Positions 25,662 through 34,884 of a DNA stretch of 46,989 nt are shown here, in pieces (positions within the stretch are counted from its first letter, which is position 1; each line of letters opens with the position of its first letter). Source of the stretch: Paenibacillus sp. MMS18-CY102 (GTDB lineage Bacteria > Bacillota > Bacilli > Paenibacillales > Paenibacillaceae). Location: the NCBI RefSeq assembly GCF_009789195.1, contig NZ_WSTC01000041.1:1-46989 (forward strand), written 5' to 3'. The notes beneath the pieces were generated by a model. That model saw only the letters and a program-made list of their open reading frames with translations, made no database searches and was not told where the DNA came from. A program made the position numbers and the translations under genes.

Positions 25662-27471
25662 TCAATCAGCGGTGCAAGTCCTTGGAATTGTAGAAATCGG
25701 ACGCGATGGCGTCAGCCACCTAGAGAACTGTATATACAACGGTGAGATCGGCCCGAACGATATGGCTGTTTTGGACACGATGGCTGAACTGCTAGAAGCT
25801 CTTGAACACGGAACTTCGCACATCCCCATACCTAATCGTGTCAAAGAAATAAACGCTAATCTTTTATTTTATATCGATGAGCTAAAGCAACATTTAGTAG
25901 ACGAAAATGTAGAAACGTTCTTATACGATTTTCGCTTCCACTTCTGCTCGCTCTATCGAATCTTAGAGCTAGAAGTCGCTTACATCGTGGAGAAATTCGT
26001 AAATAAACGGGATTATCCTCGCTTGTACCCAGAGGTGGGCAGCGTTGACCATAATGAAATTATTGCAATAGGTGAACAAGCCCGCTGCAAAGTGAGTGTT
26101 GTCCTGCTTGCCTACAATAATCTGGACTATACGCGCGATTGCGTACAGAGCATTTTGGATCATACGAACGACGTGGAATTCGAATTGATTTTGGTAGACA
26201 ACGGCTCCACGGATGGTACGAAAGCATATTTCGACTCGGTTCCGGGTGCCAAGGTCATTCATCTGAAATACAACATTCATCTCGTAAAAGGCTTCAATAT
26301 CGGTCTGATGGCGGCGGAGGGAAAATATTGCGCGGCCGTATGTAATGACTTTATATTCACGCCCAACTGGTTAAGCAATTTAATGGTTTGCATCGAATCG
26401 GACTCGCAAATCGGATTTGTTTCTCCGGGGGCGACATCCATTTCCAATATGCAGAAGATTTCAATTCCTTTCACTTCCAAAGAAGATTTCATCGAAAAGG
26501 CGAGAGCTTACAATGTAAGTAACCCAACCAAGTGGGAAGAACGCGTCGTGCTATTGCCGAATGTTTTATGCTGCCCAACAGCTCTGCTTGATCGCATCGG
26601 CTATTATGATACTCGCTTCTTCCGTGGTGAGTTTCTAGACGATGATATTAGCTTCAAAATCAGACGCGCTGGGTACAAGCTTATTTATTGCGGCGATACC
26701 GTTACACACCATTATGGCAGTTTAACAACAGCTAGCGACCATTTGACGAATTCGTTAGAAGAAGGTCGAAAAACGTTCTTAGACAAGTATGGGCTCGATG
26801 CTTGGATAGATGCACATATCAATCCTGCATATATTAAAATAGACTACTCTCGACTATCTGGAGTAAAGTCGATTCTTGGAATTGATGTAAAATGTGGGGC
26901 CGATTTGATGCAAATTAAAAATCGCCTCTGGTCAGACTTCGGAACAAAAGCCGAATTGTCTATTTGTATGACGGAAGCCAAATACGAAACGGATACCCGA
27001 TCGATTTCAAAAAACGTATTTCTACTAAACCGGGTAGATAAGCTGCCGGAGGAACTTGCCGGAAAAGTCGACCTAGTATATATTGAGAAACCTTTAGATT
27101 ACTACGTTGAAGGTTTAGATGCTATCTTTGCTGGTCTAGCACAGGTTATGAGTCCAAATGGAAAGCTCATATTCACGGTTAACAATAGCGTTTATATTGA
27201 ATCATTGTTTGAGATGCTTCAATCATCTTATACGATGCACAACCGTAAGATCTATATCAGAGAGTTAATTTGTCTTCATGCCAAAATGCAAGGGTTTGAG
27301 CCTTATGGAATCCTTAATTTCCAATCCGATTTTAGTTCGATAAGTGAGCAGACCGTAGTCCAATTAACTAAACTCTTAGCGAGCGGGAAAGAGTCACAAA
27401 GCAAGCAACTGGAATTGTTAATGTCTAAGTATGCTGTATATCAAATGGATTTTCAGGCTCTTCGCCAATAG
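25654..27471 (+). CDS. Family 2 glycosyltransferase - methyltransferase-like fusion
   Basis: 605 residues from ATG 25654, which has GAAGGAG at good distance; an earlier start inside the epimerase gene is unlikely. A helical N-terminal region (about 1-140) is followed by a GT2 domain from about 147 (VSVVLLAYNNLDYTRDCVQSIL...DNGSTDGTKAYF), with VCNDFIF at the metal-site position. The C-terminal part (about 400-590: SILGIDVKCGADL, DLVYIEKPLDYYVEGLDAIFAGLAQVMSPNGKLIFTV) is a methyltransferase-like fold with a degenerate SAM site. It matches the same architecture in the opposite-strand gene at 18555-20678, without its TPR. Confidence 0.85.
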   Translation: MDNQSAVQVLGIVEIGRDGVSHLENCIYNGEIGPNDMAVLDTMAELLEALEHGTSHIPIPNRVKEINANLLFYIDELKQHLVDENVETFLYDFRFHFCSLYRILELEVAYIVEKFVNKRDYPRLYPEVGSVDHNEIIAIGEQARCKVSVVLLAYNNLDYTRDCVQSILDHTNDVEFELILVDNGSTDGTKAYFDSVPGAKVIHLKYNIHLVKGFNIGLMAAEGKYCAAVCNDFIFTPNWLSNLMVCIESDSQIGFVSPGATSISNMQKISIPFTSKEDFIEKARAYNVSNPTKWEERVVLLPNVLCCPTALLDRIGYYDTRFFRGEFLDDDISFKIRRAGYKLIYCGDTVTHHYGSLTTASDHLTNSLEEGRKTFLDKYGLDAWIDAHINPAYIKIDYSRLSGVKSILGIDVKCGADLMQIKNRLWSDFGTKAELSICMTEAKYETDTRSISKNVFLLNRVDKLPEELAGKVDLVYIEKPLDYYVEGLDAIFAGLAQVMSPNGKLIFTVNNSVYIESLFEMLQSSYTMHNRKIYIRELICLHAKMQGFEPYGILNFQSDFSSISEQTVVQLTKLLASGKESQSKQLELLMSKYAVYQMDFQALRQ

Positions 27472-27504
27472 AACAAATTCAAATAAAAGGCAGGAGCCTC
27501 CTAT

Positions 27505-28599
27505 ATGATGAAAAGTGGCATCGTCGATCGTTCCTTCTGGGAAGGCAAGAGTGTATTCCTCACTGGACATACCGGATTCAAGGGCAGTTGGCTCAGCTTA
27601 TGGCTGCATAACATGGGAGCCACGATAACAGGATACGCTTTACCAGCTCCTACTAAACCCTCTTTGTTCGAATTAGCGAATTTAACTGACATTTTGGAGT
27701 CATCTATTATTGGGGATATAGCCGATCTTGAACTGCTTAGACAATCCATAAAACAGGTTAGCCCGGACATCATTATTCACATGGCCGCACAACCTCTCGT
27801 TCGCAAATCTTATGAGGATCCTGTTGAAACCTATCGAACCAACGTTATGGGAACCGTCAATATTATGGAAGCAGCGCGCTCTTGCAGCTCGGTACGCGTG
27901 ATCTTGAATGTAACGACAGATAAATGTTATGAAAACCAAGAATGGCAATGGGGATATCGAGAGAATGAACCTTTAGGCGGGTATGACCCTTACTCCAGCA
28001 GTAAAGCTTGTTCCGAATTGATCACGTCTGCATATCGACGGTCTTTTTTGAATCGTACTGAAATTAAAGTTGCAACGGCGCGTGCTGGCAATGTTATCGG
28101 GGGAGGTGATTGGGCAGCGGATCGACTACTCCCTGATATGATCCGAGCGCTGACGAGTAAAGAACAGATTCAAATTCGTAACCCAGACGCTGTACGTCCA
28201 TGGCAGCATGTGTTAGAACCTTTGTCTGGTTATTTAATTCTCTGTCAGCAACTGTTTCTAAAAGGCGATGCCTACGCTCAATCTTTCAATTTCGGACCTC
28301 AGGAAAGCGATGCTAAGCCCGTGGAGTGGATAGTCAAGAAAATGTTCAACATGTGGCCCTTCGAACATCCGGGTTATCACATCACGAAACAAGATCTTAA
28401 ACATGAAGCAAGTATGCTGAAACTTGATTGTTCTAAAGCGATGCATGAACTCGGGTGGATGCCTAGGTGGCCTTTAGAAATCGCATTGAAAGCTACGCTC
28501 CGGTGGGTCGTTGAATATTCCAATGGTCGAAACATTAGAGAACTTTGTGAACAACAAATCAAAGAGTATGAGACTACTAGCACTTCATATTTTGTATAG
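27505..28599 (+). CDS. rfbG: CDP-glucose 4,6-dehydratase
   Basis: Converts CDP-glucose to CDP-4-keto-6-deoxyglucose, the branch point to CDP-linked deoxysugars. The 364-residue SDR begins with FWEGKSVFLTGHTGFKGSWLSLWL, the typical RfbG start. It has the AAQPLVRKSYEDPVETYRTNVMGT substrate region, LNVTTDKCYEN, the catalytic YDPYSSSK, and ARAGNVIGGGDWA. AGGAG stands eight bases before the first ATG. It works with RfbF at the head of the operon. Confidence 0.96.
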   Translation: MMKSGIVDRSFWEGKSVFLTGHTGFKGSWLSLWLHNMGATITGYALPAPTKPSLFELANLTDILESSIIGDIADLELLRQSIKQVSPDIIIHMAAQPLVRKSYEDPVETYRTNVMGTVNIMEAARSCSSVRVILNVTTDKCYENQEWQWGYRENEPLGGYDPYSSSKACSELITSAYRRSFLNRTEIKVATARAGNVIGGGDWAADRLLPDMIRALTSKEQIQIRNPDAVRPWQHVLEPLSGYLILCQQLFLKGDAYAQSFNFGPQESDAKPVEWIVKKMFNMWPFEHPGYHITKQDLKHEASMLKLDCSKAMHELGWMPRWPLEIALKATLRWVVEYSNGRNIRELCEQQIKEYETTSTSYFV

Positions 28600-28603
28600 T
28601 TTG

Positions 28604-28636
28604 AACCCCACATGCGCGCTTCGCCATGATGGGGTT
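28604..28636 (+). terminator. Possible internal terminator or attenuator
   Basis: AACCCCACATG pairs with CATGATGGGGTT (one bulged A) around a 10-base loop, in the 89-bp gap between rfbG and the last glycosyltransferase gene. The following sequence is only moderately T-rich, so partial termination or an RNA-processing signal is as likely as a full stop. Confidence 0.35.
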
Positions 28637-28688
28637 AGTGTTTATTTTAAACATTATTGCAGATCTACAATTGGAGGATTTGAACAAA

Positions 28689-30608
28689 ATGAATAAACTA
28701 ATTTCATTATGTATGATTGTCAAAAATGAGGAACAAGTCTTAAATAGATGTCTTGACAGCGTCAAATCCCTAGTAGATGAAATCATTATTGTCGATACAG
28801 GATCTACCGACGAAACGAAAGAAATTGCTCAACGATATACTAATCATGTTTATGATTTCAAATGGATTAATGATTTCTCTGCTGCTCGAAACGAGGCCTT
28901 AAAGCATGCATCCGGCAAATGGATACTAATATTAGATGCCGATGAATATATCCAACAGGGGGATTACACTGAGCTTCGAAAAATGCTCACTAACTTCTCG
29001 CCACCTGCTCCACACGGATTTGTTATTCGAATCTTTAATATTACAGGTAACAATAATGCTAATATAATGGAATCAACTGGAGGCCGATTGTTCATTAATA
29101 ATCTAGGCATTTCTTACCACGGTGCTCTTCACGAACAATTGCGTACTACAGAAGGAGCAGCATTACCCTATACGCCAGTGGACCTAACCGTATATCACAC
29201 CGGCTATACCGACCAAACGCTCGAAGAGAAAAATAAATCTCAACGCAATATGGGAATATTGCTAGGAATGAAAGAAGAAAGAAAAAATGATCCTTATTTT
29301 CACTTTGTACTGGCCAATGAGTATAAAAATAAAGGGGATCTAGATGAGGCACTGTCTTTATACAAAAAATCAATGCAGCGTACCGACCCTGACCATTCGT
29401 GGTATATGCACTTATTGGATCGCATTATTCAAATCACTCTACAAAAAAAGATGTTCAGAGAAACCGATCATTACATTCGTCTAGGCTTGAAAAAATGGCC
29501 AATGCACACTGACTTTCATTGCCTGAATGGCATTTTGCTAGAGCAGTTCGGTTATCTTGAGCGTGCTTACAAATGCTTCGAAACCTGTATTGAGCTTGCT
29601 GATTTGCATGAAAAGAAAAACCAGCCTTATTGGCTCACCCAAATAAACTATGCCCGTTTAATCCCGCATCAAATGATGGCCAAAATCGCATTCACCCTCA
29701 ATAACAACCAACAGTACGTTTATCATCTTACGTCTATTTTAAATATGGATAAAAACAATGTTAGTATATTTAAAACATTGTTACAGGTTCTTTTAGCAAA
29801 TGAAACTACAAAAAACATTATTCCTTTTATTGAGAAACTTTATCCGTTAACTCATTCACACCATACTCTTCTCCTATTGCGTTCAGCGGTCGCTTGCGGA
29901 AGCCAAGAATTAACGCAATATTATTGGGATAAATGCATTAGCAATCAAGTTGATTATTCTTCTATCGACGAACTGGCTGTCGGATTACTTCTTCAATTTA
30001 ATTCAAAAATAACTATTGGCACTCCAGAGCTGCCTATGCCGACTGATCTATTACTATGTGCTGCTCTGGTTAATGACGATCGTTCGTTTTTGGAATATAT
30101 TTCGATAGATGAACGAGATCATGCAAATGAACTTTATCAACAAATACTGAATAGTATACAAAGCGAGAAGCAATGCCAGCTATTAATTAGCGTATCGAGC
30201 AGCGCCCTAATGATTTCATTCCTAATTCGACTATACCAAAACCATTATCATGTTTTATTTGATCATCTCGTTTCTACTATTGATGATGCCTCTTTCATTA
30301 ATAACCTCGCCTCAGATCTAATTTCACTAGGATACAGTGAAGTAGGAATAACTTTACTTTCAATACTCTTGGATAACAACCAGATCCAAGCTGAAGGATT
30401 TAAAATTCTCGGCACCTATAGTTGTCTACTGGGGAATATCGAAGATGGTATTTCTTTATTCCGAAATTCACTTGAAATTGAACCCGCTCACGATCTGCTA
30501 GGCTTTGTTGCAACATGGGGCAGCGAAGATGCACACCGATCTTTCTACAATCATTATCAATCCAAGTTTAATCAAAATGAGTTACCCAATTTTTTACCTT
30601 TAATTTGA
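28689..30608 (+). CDS. Family 2 glycosyltransferase with C-terminal TPR-like repeats
   Basis: 639 residues from ATG 28689 (GGAGGA nine bases upstream). The GT2 domain is at the N-terminus: LISLCMIVKNEEQVLNRCLDSV, EIIIVDTGSTDETKEIA, and the metal-binding LDADEYI. The rest is helical, with TPR-like units (FVLANEYKNKGDLDEALSLYKKSM; ILLEQFGYLERAYKCFETCIEL). This SunS/TPR-type architecture is common in enzymes that glycosylate proteins. It resembles the enzyme encoded between hag and fliD, which supports a role in protein (perhaps flagellin) glycosylation. It is the last gene of the plus-strand operon. Confidence 0.87.
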   Translation: MNKLISLCMIVKNEEQVLNRCLDSVKSLVDEIIIVDTGSTDETKEIAQRYTNHVYDFKWINDFSAARNEALKHASGKWILILDADEYIQQGDYTELRKMLTNFSPPAPHGFVIRIFNITGNNNANIMESTGGRLFINNLGISYHGALHEQLRTTEGAALPYTPVDLTVYHTGYTDQTLEEKNKSQRNMGILLGMKEERKNDPYFHFVLANEYKNKGDLDEALSLYKKSMQRTDPDHSWYMHLLDRIIQITLQKKMFRETDHYIRLGLKKWPMHTDFHCLNGILLEQFGYLERAYKCFETCIELADLHEKKNQPYWLTQINYARLIPHQMMAKIAFTLNNNQQYVYHLTSILNMDKNNVSIFKTLLQVLLANETTKNIIPFIEKLYPLTHSHHTLLLLRSAVACGSQELTQYYWDKCISNQVDYSSIDELAVGLLLQFNSKITIGTPELPMPTDLLLCAALVNDDRSFLEYISIDERDHANELYQQILNSIQSEKQCQLLISVSSSALMISFLIRLYQNHYHVLFDHLVSTIDDASFINNLASDLISLGYSEVGITLLSILLDNNQIQAEGFKILGTYSCLLGNIEDGISLFRNSLEIEPAHDLLGFVATWGSEDAHRSFYNHYQSKFNQNELPNFLPLI

Positions 30609-30637
30609 GTTACTATTTCCTATACAATATTGAAAAT

Positions 30638-30677
30638 AAACAAGCAGCCTAAGTCATTGACTTAGGCTGTTTGTTAT
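30638..30677. terminator. Bidirectional terminator between convergent units
   Basis: CAGCCTAAGTCA (30645-30656) is perfectly complementary to TGACTTAGGCTG (30658-30669), with A-rich and T-rich flanks. It lies between the stop of the plus-strand operon (30608) and the stop of the minus-strand VWA gene (30684) and can serve both. Confidence 0.9.
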
Positions 30678-30683
30678 ACAAGT

Positions 30684-33600
30684 TTATTGATAAGTGAAAT
30701 CGATCGTGTTACTAACTTTTCCATCTGGATTAACTACTTTGATTGGCACTGTTCCGCTTCCCGCAGGTACGTATACCAAAATTCGATAGGATCCATACAT
30801 ATAAACCGTGGTAGCTTCTTGCGTGCCATAATATACTTTAGCTCCTGAGCCGAAATCAGCTCCATCAATATATGCAACATATCCACCGCTAGGTGAGGTA
30901 TCTGTATTGTACACGCTCGTAATTACCGGCGGCGGTGTTGGCGGTAGCGGATTATAGATAAATTGCGCTGTAGCGCTATTTCCGGAAACCAATTTAACTT
31001 CTACTGGCACTGTACCTGGATCAGCAACTTGTGGTGTTGTAACCATGATACGATAATTTCCGTAAATCGCCTCAATCGGAACAACGATTCCACCAATCTT
31101 TACGGTCATACTAGCCTCAAAGTTATTTCCATCAATATAAATAACCGTTCCGCCTGTGATAAAACCATTACCTGGGGAAATCACCGATATCGTTGGAATA
31201 GGCGCTGTATAGGTATAAGCGTCAGTTTTTGTATCCGTCATTCCATCTGGATTCGTAACTGTAATATCAACCTTACCTGCGACCGTTGTAGACGGTGCAA
31301 TTACATATACTCGCGATGCTGCCATGAAATTAGCGTCAATTTCTATATTGCCAAATTTAACTTTTGCCCCTGGTTTGAATCCAGTTCCATCAATGTAGAC
31401 TACGTCGCCACCAGATAGAAGACCCGTATCTGGTGAGATGTTAGTAATAGTAACTGGTATCGGAACAGGAATTACATATTCATAACCATCGGCAAGAGTA
31501 GCTTCCTGACCATCTGGATTCACGACTTTCACATCTACTTTTCCACCAACTGAACTTGCTGGTATAACTGCCAGAATTCTCGTTGGATAGATTGTATAAA
31601 CAGTCGCTTCTACATCACCGATGAATACTTTTGCACCAGCAAGATAATTGGAACCATCAATATAAACTGCTTCTCCACCTTCGAGTGGGCCTGCATTTGG
31701 CGACATCCCACTAATTGTAGGTGCTGGCGGGGGTGGGGGTGCTAAATATTCGTAACCATTCGTAAGTGTTGCATTTTTGCCGTCTGGATTTACGACCTTA
31801 ACATCAACCTCGCCTGCACTTGCAGCGCTTGGAGTGCCAGCAATAATACGGCTAGGGTATACGTTATAAACTGTCGCCTCACTATTACCAATGAACAGTT
31901 TAAGGCCAGGGACAAAGTTAGATCCGTTCACGTATACTACAGCGCCACCATCCATTGGTCCATTGTTTGGATCCACTCCCGTTACGGTCGGCGGAGCCAA
32001 TACAGGTGGCTCATCATAGGTGAAGGCATCCTCTAATGTAAACGTTTCGCCATCGGTGTTTACAACTTTAACATCTACTTGGCCTGGTGATACACCTGCA
32101 GGGGTATTAACCGAGATTCTACCACTCGACATATAGAGGAAATCCGTTGCTTCAACACCACCAAAGTAAACTTTAGTGTCTTGCTGGAACTTCACTCCAT
32201 CTAAGTAGACTCGCTCTCCCCCAGCTAGAGCACCATGATTCGGTTCTACCTTAGTTATCTCAAGCACAACAACAGGAGGTGCGTCATAGGAATAACCATC
32301 TTCTACAGTAGTAGAAGTCGCATCTGGGTTTGTAAACTTCACGTCTACTAAGCCTGATTCTGCTCCTGCCGGTACCTTAACGATTAAATAACCATTTCCA
32401 TTATTCGTTGTAACCGTACCCGCGATACCATCAAATTCGACTTTAACACCTTGCATAATAAATTTGCCATTAACCGTAACTGAGTTACCGCCTTCAAGCG
32501 GTCCATTATTAGGCGTAATCGAATCAATCACTGGATTTGCCTTATATTGATATTCTGTCTGCGCTTGTTGCCCATCCGGATTTTGCAAGGTTACAACTGC
32601 ATTACCTTGCGCCCCAGGTGGTGTCGTGAACGTTGCTTTGTTCTCACTTACTACTAAGTTTGCAGCATAACTACTACCAATAGTAACCGTTGCCCCGTCT
32701 CTAAAGTACTTTCCGTTGAGCGTAACGGTTTCACCACCAGTTGGTGAACCACTAGATTCTACGATGGAAGTGATCTGAGGAGCAGGGAATTTAACTTGTA
32801 CGATTGAGTTTGGAATTTCTTTCGAACGTTCTGCACCTGCATAATCCTTGTATTCAACTACACTAGTTGATTCTGAAGTATAAAAATGTCCACTAACATT
32901 TTTATTAACTGGACGAATCTTATACGTAAAGGTCAAATCGTTGTTTTTTAATTCCTTGAAATCCCATACTAACGTCTTGCCTGTAACCGTAGGTTTTGGA
33001 ATATTATTATCGTATGAACCTGGTACGATCTCAAAATTCGGTCCAACTGTATCTTTAATCACGACATCATATGCACTAGCAAGTCCAATCTCTGCTACGA
33101 TTGCTGCATAAATTTCGCTAAGTCCCGTCGATCCTAAAACAAAGTGATGGTGGTCTGAAGTAGTGGCCATTTCTTTCAGCAATTTATTCGGACCGCTTGT
33201 TAACGGATTATCCGTTGTTTTAAGCAATGCTATTGTGTAGAATACAATTCCTGCATCTTTTGCTTCCTTTGCTTTACTCTTTGCAAAACCGTATGGATCA
33301 GTTTCAGGCCGTGTAGCATCACCATCTGTAAGGATAACAATTACCGGTTGTGCCTCTGGTCTATGGTTGTCAAGCATGTTCTTTGCAACTTGAATAGCAT
33401 CTCCCGTTGCTGTATCACCGTCTGCCGTGATCCCAGCAATGTACGATTTAACTGCTTCTTTATCCGTCGATAAGTTATACGAACCAATCTTATCTTTTGA
33501 GGAAAAATCAACGATACCTACGCGGTGCTTTGTTAAATCCATCAAATCAATGAAGCCTTGTGCCGCTTCCTTGGCGTTTTTCATCTTGTTTTCATTACCG

Positions 33601-33860
33601 TTTTTATCAGGTGCCATACTGCCAGATTTATCGATGATTAGCACAACGTCATTCGGCATGACCACACCAACCGGTGGCGATCCTTTAACAGTTAATGATA
33701 CTTCCGCTTCTTGTTCCGTCGTGATCACAGCTGGATTCACAGAGCGAGTAATTGAAACATAATCGTTAGTTGTTGCAAATGCAACTAGTGATGTGCTCAA
33801 AATACTTATCATCATTAAAAATGATAATACTAGAGCAACCTTCTGCTTTATTCCTCTCAT
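30684..33860 (-). CDS. Secreted VWA-domain protein with eight IPT/TIG repeats
   Basis: 1058 residues. A Sec signal peptide (about 1-30, cleavage near FAT) is followed by a von Willebrand factor A domain (about 70-255) with an intact metal-binding DKSGS at 77-81 and LTDGDATRP. A beta-rich linker (about 255-360) follows, then eight IPT/TIG immunoglobulin-like domains to the C-terminus, each with the pattern PNxGPLxGGxxVYIDGxNF. No LPXTG or membrane anchor is seen. Such proteins bind ligands or matrix at the surface. AAGGGAGGG precedes the ATG. The upstream region carries a class I cyclic-di-GMP riboswitch and a terminator, so expression should respond to that second messenger. Confidence 0.92.
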   Translation of the reverse strand: MRGIKQKVALVLSFLMMISILSTSLVAFATTNDYVSITRSVNPAVITTEQEAEVSLTVKGSPPVGVVMPNDVVLIIDKSGSMAPDKNGNENKMKNAKEAAQGFIDLMDLTKHRVGIVDFSSKDKIGSYNLSTDKEAVKSYIAGITADGDTATGDAIQVAKNMLDNHRPEAQPVIVILTDGDATRPETDPYGFAKSKAKEAKDAGIVFYTIALLKTTDNPLTSGPNKLLKEMATTSDHHHFVLGSTGLSEIYAAIVAEIGLASAYDVVIKDTVGPNFEIVPGSYDNNIPKPTVTGKTLVWDFKELKNNDLTFTYKIRPVNKNVSGHFYTSESTSVVEYKDYAGAERSKEIPNSIVQVKFPAPQITSIVESSGSPTGGETVTLNGKYFRDGATVTIGSSYAANLVVSENKATFTTPPGAQGNAVVTLQNPDGQQAQTEYQYKANPVIDSITPNNGPLEGGNSVTVNGKFIMQGVKVEFDGIAGTVTTNNGNGYLIVKVPAGAESGLVDVKFTNPDATSTTVEDGYSYDAPPVVVLEITKVEPNHGALAGGERVYLDGVKFQQDTKVYFGGVEATDFLYMSSGRISVNTPAGVSPGQVDVKVVNTDGETFTLEDAFTYDEPPVLAPPTVTGVDPNNGPMDGGAVVYVNGSNFVPGLKLFIGNSEATVYNVYPSRIIAGTPSAASAGEVDVKVVNPDGKNATLTNGYEYLAPPPPPAPTISGMSPNAGPLEGGEAVYIDGSNYLAGAKVFIGDVEATVYTIYPTRILAVIPASSVGGKVDVKVVNPDGQEATLADGYEYVIPVPIPVTITNISPDTGLLSGGDVVYIDGTGFKPGAKVKFGNIEIDANFMAASRVYVIAPSTTVAGKVDITVTNPDGMTDTKTDAYTYTAPIPTISVISPGNGFITGGTVIYIDGNNFEASMTVKIGGIVVPIEAIYGNYRIMVTTPQVADPGTVPVEVKLVSGNSATAQFIYNPLPPTPPPVITSVYNTDTSPSGGYVAYIDGADFGSGAKVYYGTQEATTVYMYGSYRILVYVPAGSGTVPIKVVNPDGKVSNTIDFTYQ

Positions 33861-33882
33861 TGTATACCCTCCCTTATATTAT

Positions 33883-33915
33883 AAAAAAAGAACAATAGCT
33901 AGGGGCTATTGTTCT
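33883..33915 (-). terminator. Riboswitch expression-platform terminator
   Basis: On the minus strand AGAACAATAGC pairs perfectly with GCTATTGTTCT around a five-base loop and is followed by a run of seven T. It stands between the cyclic-di-GMP aptamer and the VWA gene start, so it can only act as a regulated (attenuator) terminator of that gene. Confidence 0.85.
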
Positions 33916-33924
33916 GTAAATCAA

Positions 33925-34016
33925 ACAATTTAGCAACCTGGCAATCTTTGTCTACGACTTAAGACCCATGGCTTTGCGTCATTACATTTCTGTAATTTTG
34001 CCAAGATTATTATTTA
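33925..34016 (-). promoter_or_regulatory. Class I cyclic-di-GMP riboswitch (GEMM-I)
   Basis: The minus strand carries the conserved core of this aptamer in order: GGCAAA, a stem ATTACA-GAAA-TGTAAT capped by a GAAA tetraloop, GACGCAAAGCCA, TGGGTCTTAA, a second stem, and CCAGGTTGC. Outer sequences GTAAAT and ATTTAC can close P1. The downstream strand of P1 (ATTGTT) can instead pair with AACAAT in the 5' arm of the terminator, forming an antiterminator. Ligand binding should therefore favour termination (an OFF switch); this polarity is inferred. Confidence 0.88.
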
Positions 34017-34021
34017 CCCCT

Positions 34022-34027
34022 ATTATA
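34022..34027 (-). promoter_or_regulatory. -10 box of the riboswitch transcript
   Basis: TATAAT on the minus strand a few bases upstream of the aptamer start. The -35 region (ATGTTA or TGTTAA) is weak. The position gives a transcript that begins just before the aptamer. Confidence 0.55.
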
Positions 34028-34093
34028 CAATAGAAAGATAATTATTAACATTTATTTTTTCAATATTATTTCATTTTTTTGATTTTGACATAG

Positions 34094-34128
34094 AACAGGG
34101 ATAAAACGAATCTCGTCTTATCCCTGTT
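34094..34128 (-). terminator. Hairpin at the 3' end of the fliD operon
   Basis: AACAGGGATAA pairs with TTATCCCTGTT, with an inner ACGA/TCGT stem. The arm overlaps the last codons and stop of the fliT-like gene. There is no long U tract on the minus strand, so it may be a terminator of modest strength or a 3'-end stabiliser. Confidence 0.55.
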
Positions 34129-34492
34129 TATTAATAAATAGTGCAGGTGTTTGCATCATATCATCTTGTTGATAACTATTTCTTGCTCTTTTGGTATGCG
34201 TAATCGATTGAAGTTGTTCTTGTGCAGCTTTTTTTTCCTGCAGCAATATGGTATTAAATCCGCTCGACATCTCTTTGCATTCGGATAAAATCCTCTTAAT
34301 TTCAAATGGAAACTGTGACATTCCACTTTCCTCAACGACATTATCCATTGCTATACATATTCTGCGCTGCTCATCTAGTATCGAATCTAGTTTTTCATTA
34401 ACATCTGCTTCCGATAGATCTAGTCCAATAAGTTGCAAAGAGAGTTCTCTCATCCTGTTCGCATCATCAAGCAATGAACTCGTAATCGTCAT
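34118..34492 (-). CDS. fliT: FliT-like flagellar protein
   Basis: 124 residues, mostly helical with coiled-coil character (residues about 5-95), like the export chaperone FliT that keeps the filament cap protein FliD in the cytoplasm. Similarity is by size, composition and position rather than a sharp motif. It follows fliS with a 4-bp overlap, as in Bacillus, and is the last gene before the inserted surface cassette. Confidence 0.75.
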   Translation of the reverse strand: MTITSSLLDDANRMRELSLQLIGLDLSEADVNEKLDSILDEQRRICIAMDNVVEESGMSQFPFEIKRILSECKEMSSGFNTILLQEKKAAQEQLQSITHTKRARNSYQQDDMMQTPALFINKQG

Positions 34493-34878
34493 ATCGAAAC
34501 CTTATTATTCAACTTCACTTCTTTTACTGCTTCACCCCATGTGTCTCTAAGGCCCGTCAATAATCCCAGACACTCGATAAGTGGCTCGACATCTTTTCTC
34601 ATATCTGATTGGTTTAAAAGATGCAGCATGTAGTCATATAGCGAAAAAAGATTTTTAGAAATATCGTATTCCATATTTAGTGTGACTTGTAGTTCTTCGA
34701 TTATGTTCTGTGCACGTACAATGTGTTGATGCTTATCATCAGGCTTTGCTTGCTCAATAGAGGATTTAGCTAACTTCACAAACTTTATACAGCCATTGTA
34801 GAGCATTAGTGTCAATTCGCCAGGCGATGCTGTCTGAACTTGTGTTGTCATGTAATGGTTTTGAGCTCTTTGTTCCAT
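34489..34878 (-). CDS. fliS: Flagellar export chaperone FliS
   Basis: 129-residue helical chaperone that binds the C-terminus of flagellin before export. The hallmark segments NHYMTTQVQTASPGELTLMLYNGCIKFVKLA, AQNIIEELQVTLNME and NLFSLYDYMLHLLNQSDM are all present. It lies 6 bp after flaG and overlaps the fliT-like gene. Confidence 0.95.
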   Translation of the reverse strand: MEQRAQNHYMTTQVQTASPGELTLMLYNGCIKFVKLAKSSIEQAKPDDKHQHIVRAQNIIEELQVTLNMEYDISKNLFSLYDYMLHLLNQSDMRKDVEPLIECLGLLTGLRDTWGEAVKEVKLNNKVSI

Positions 34879-34884
34879 TACTAC

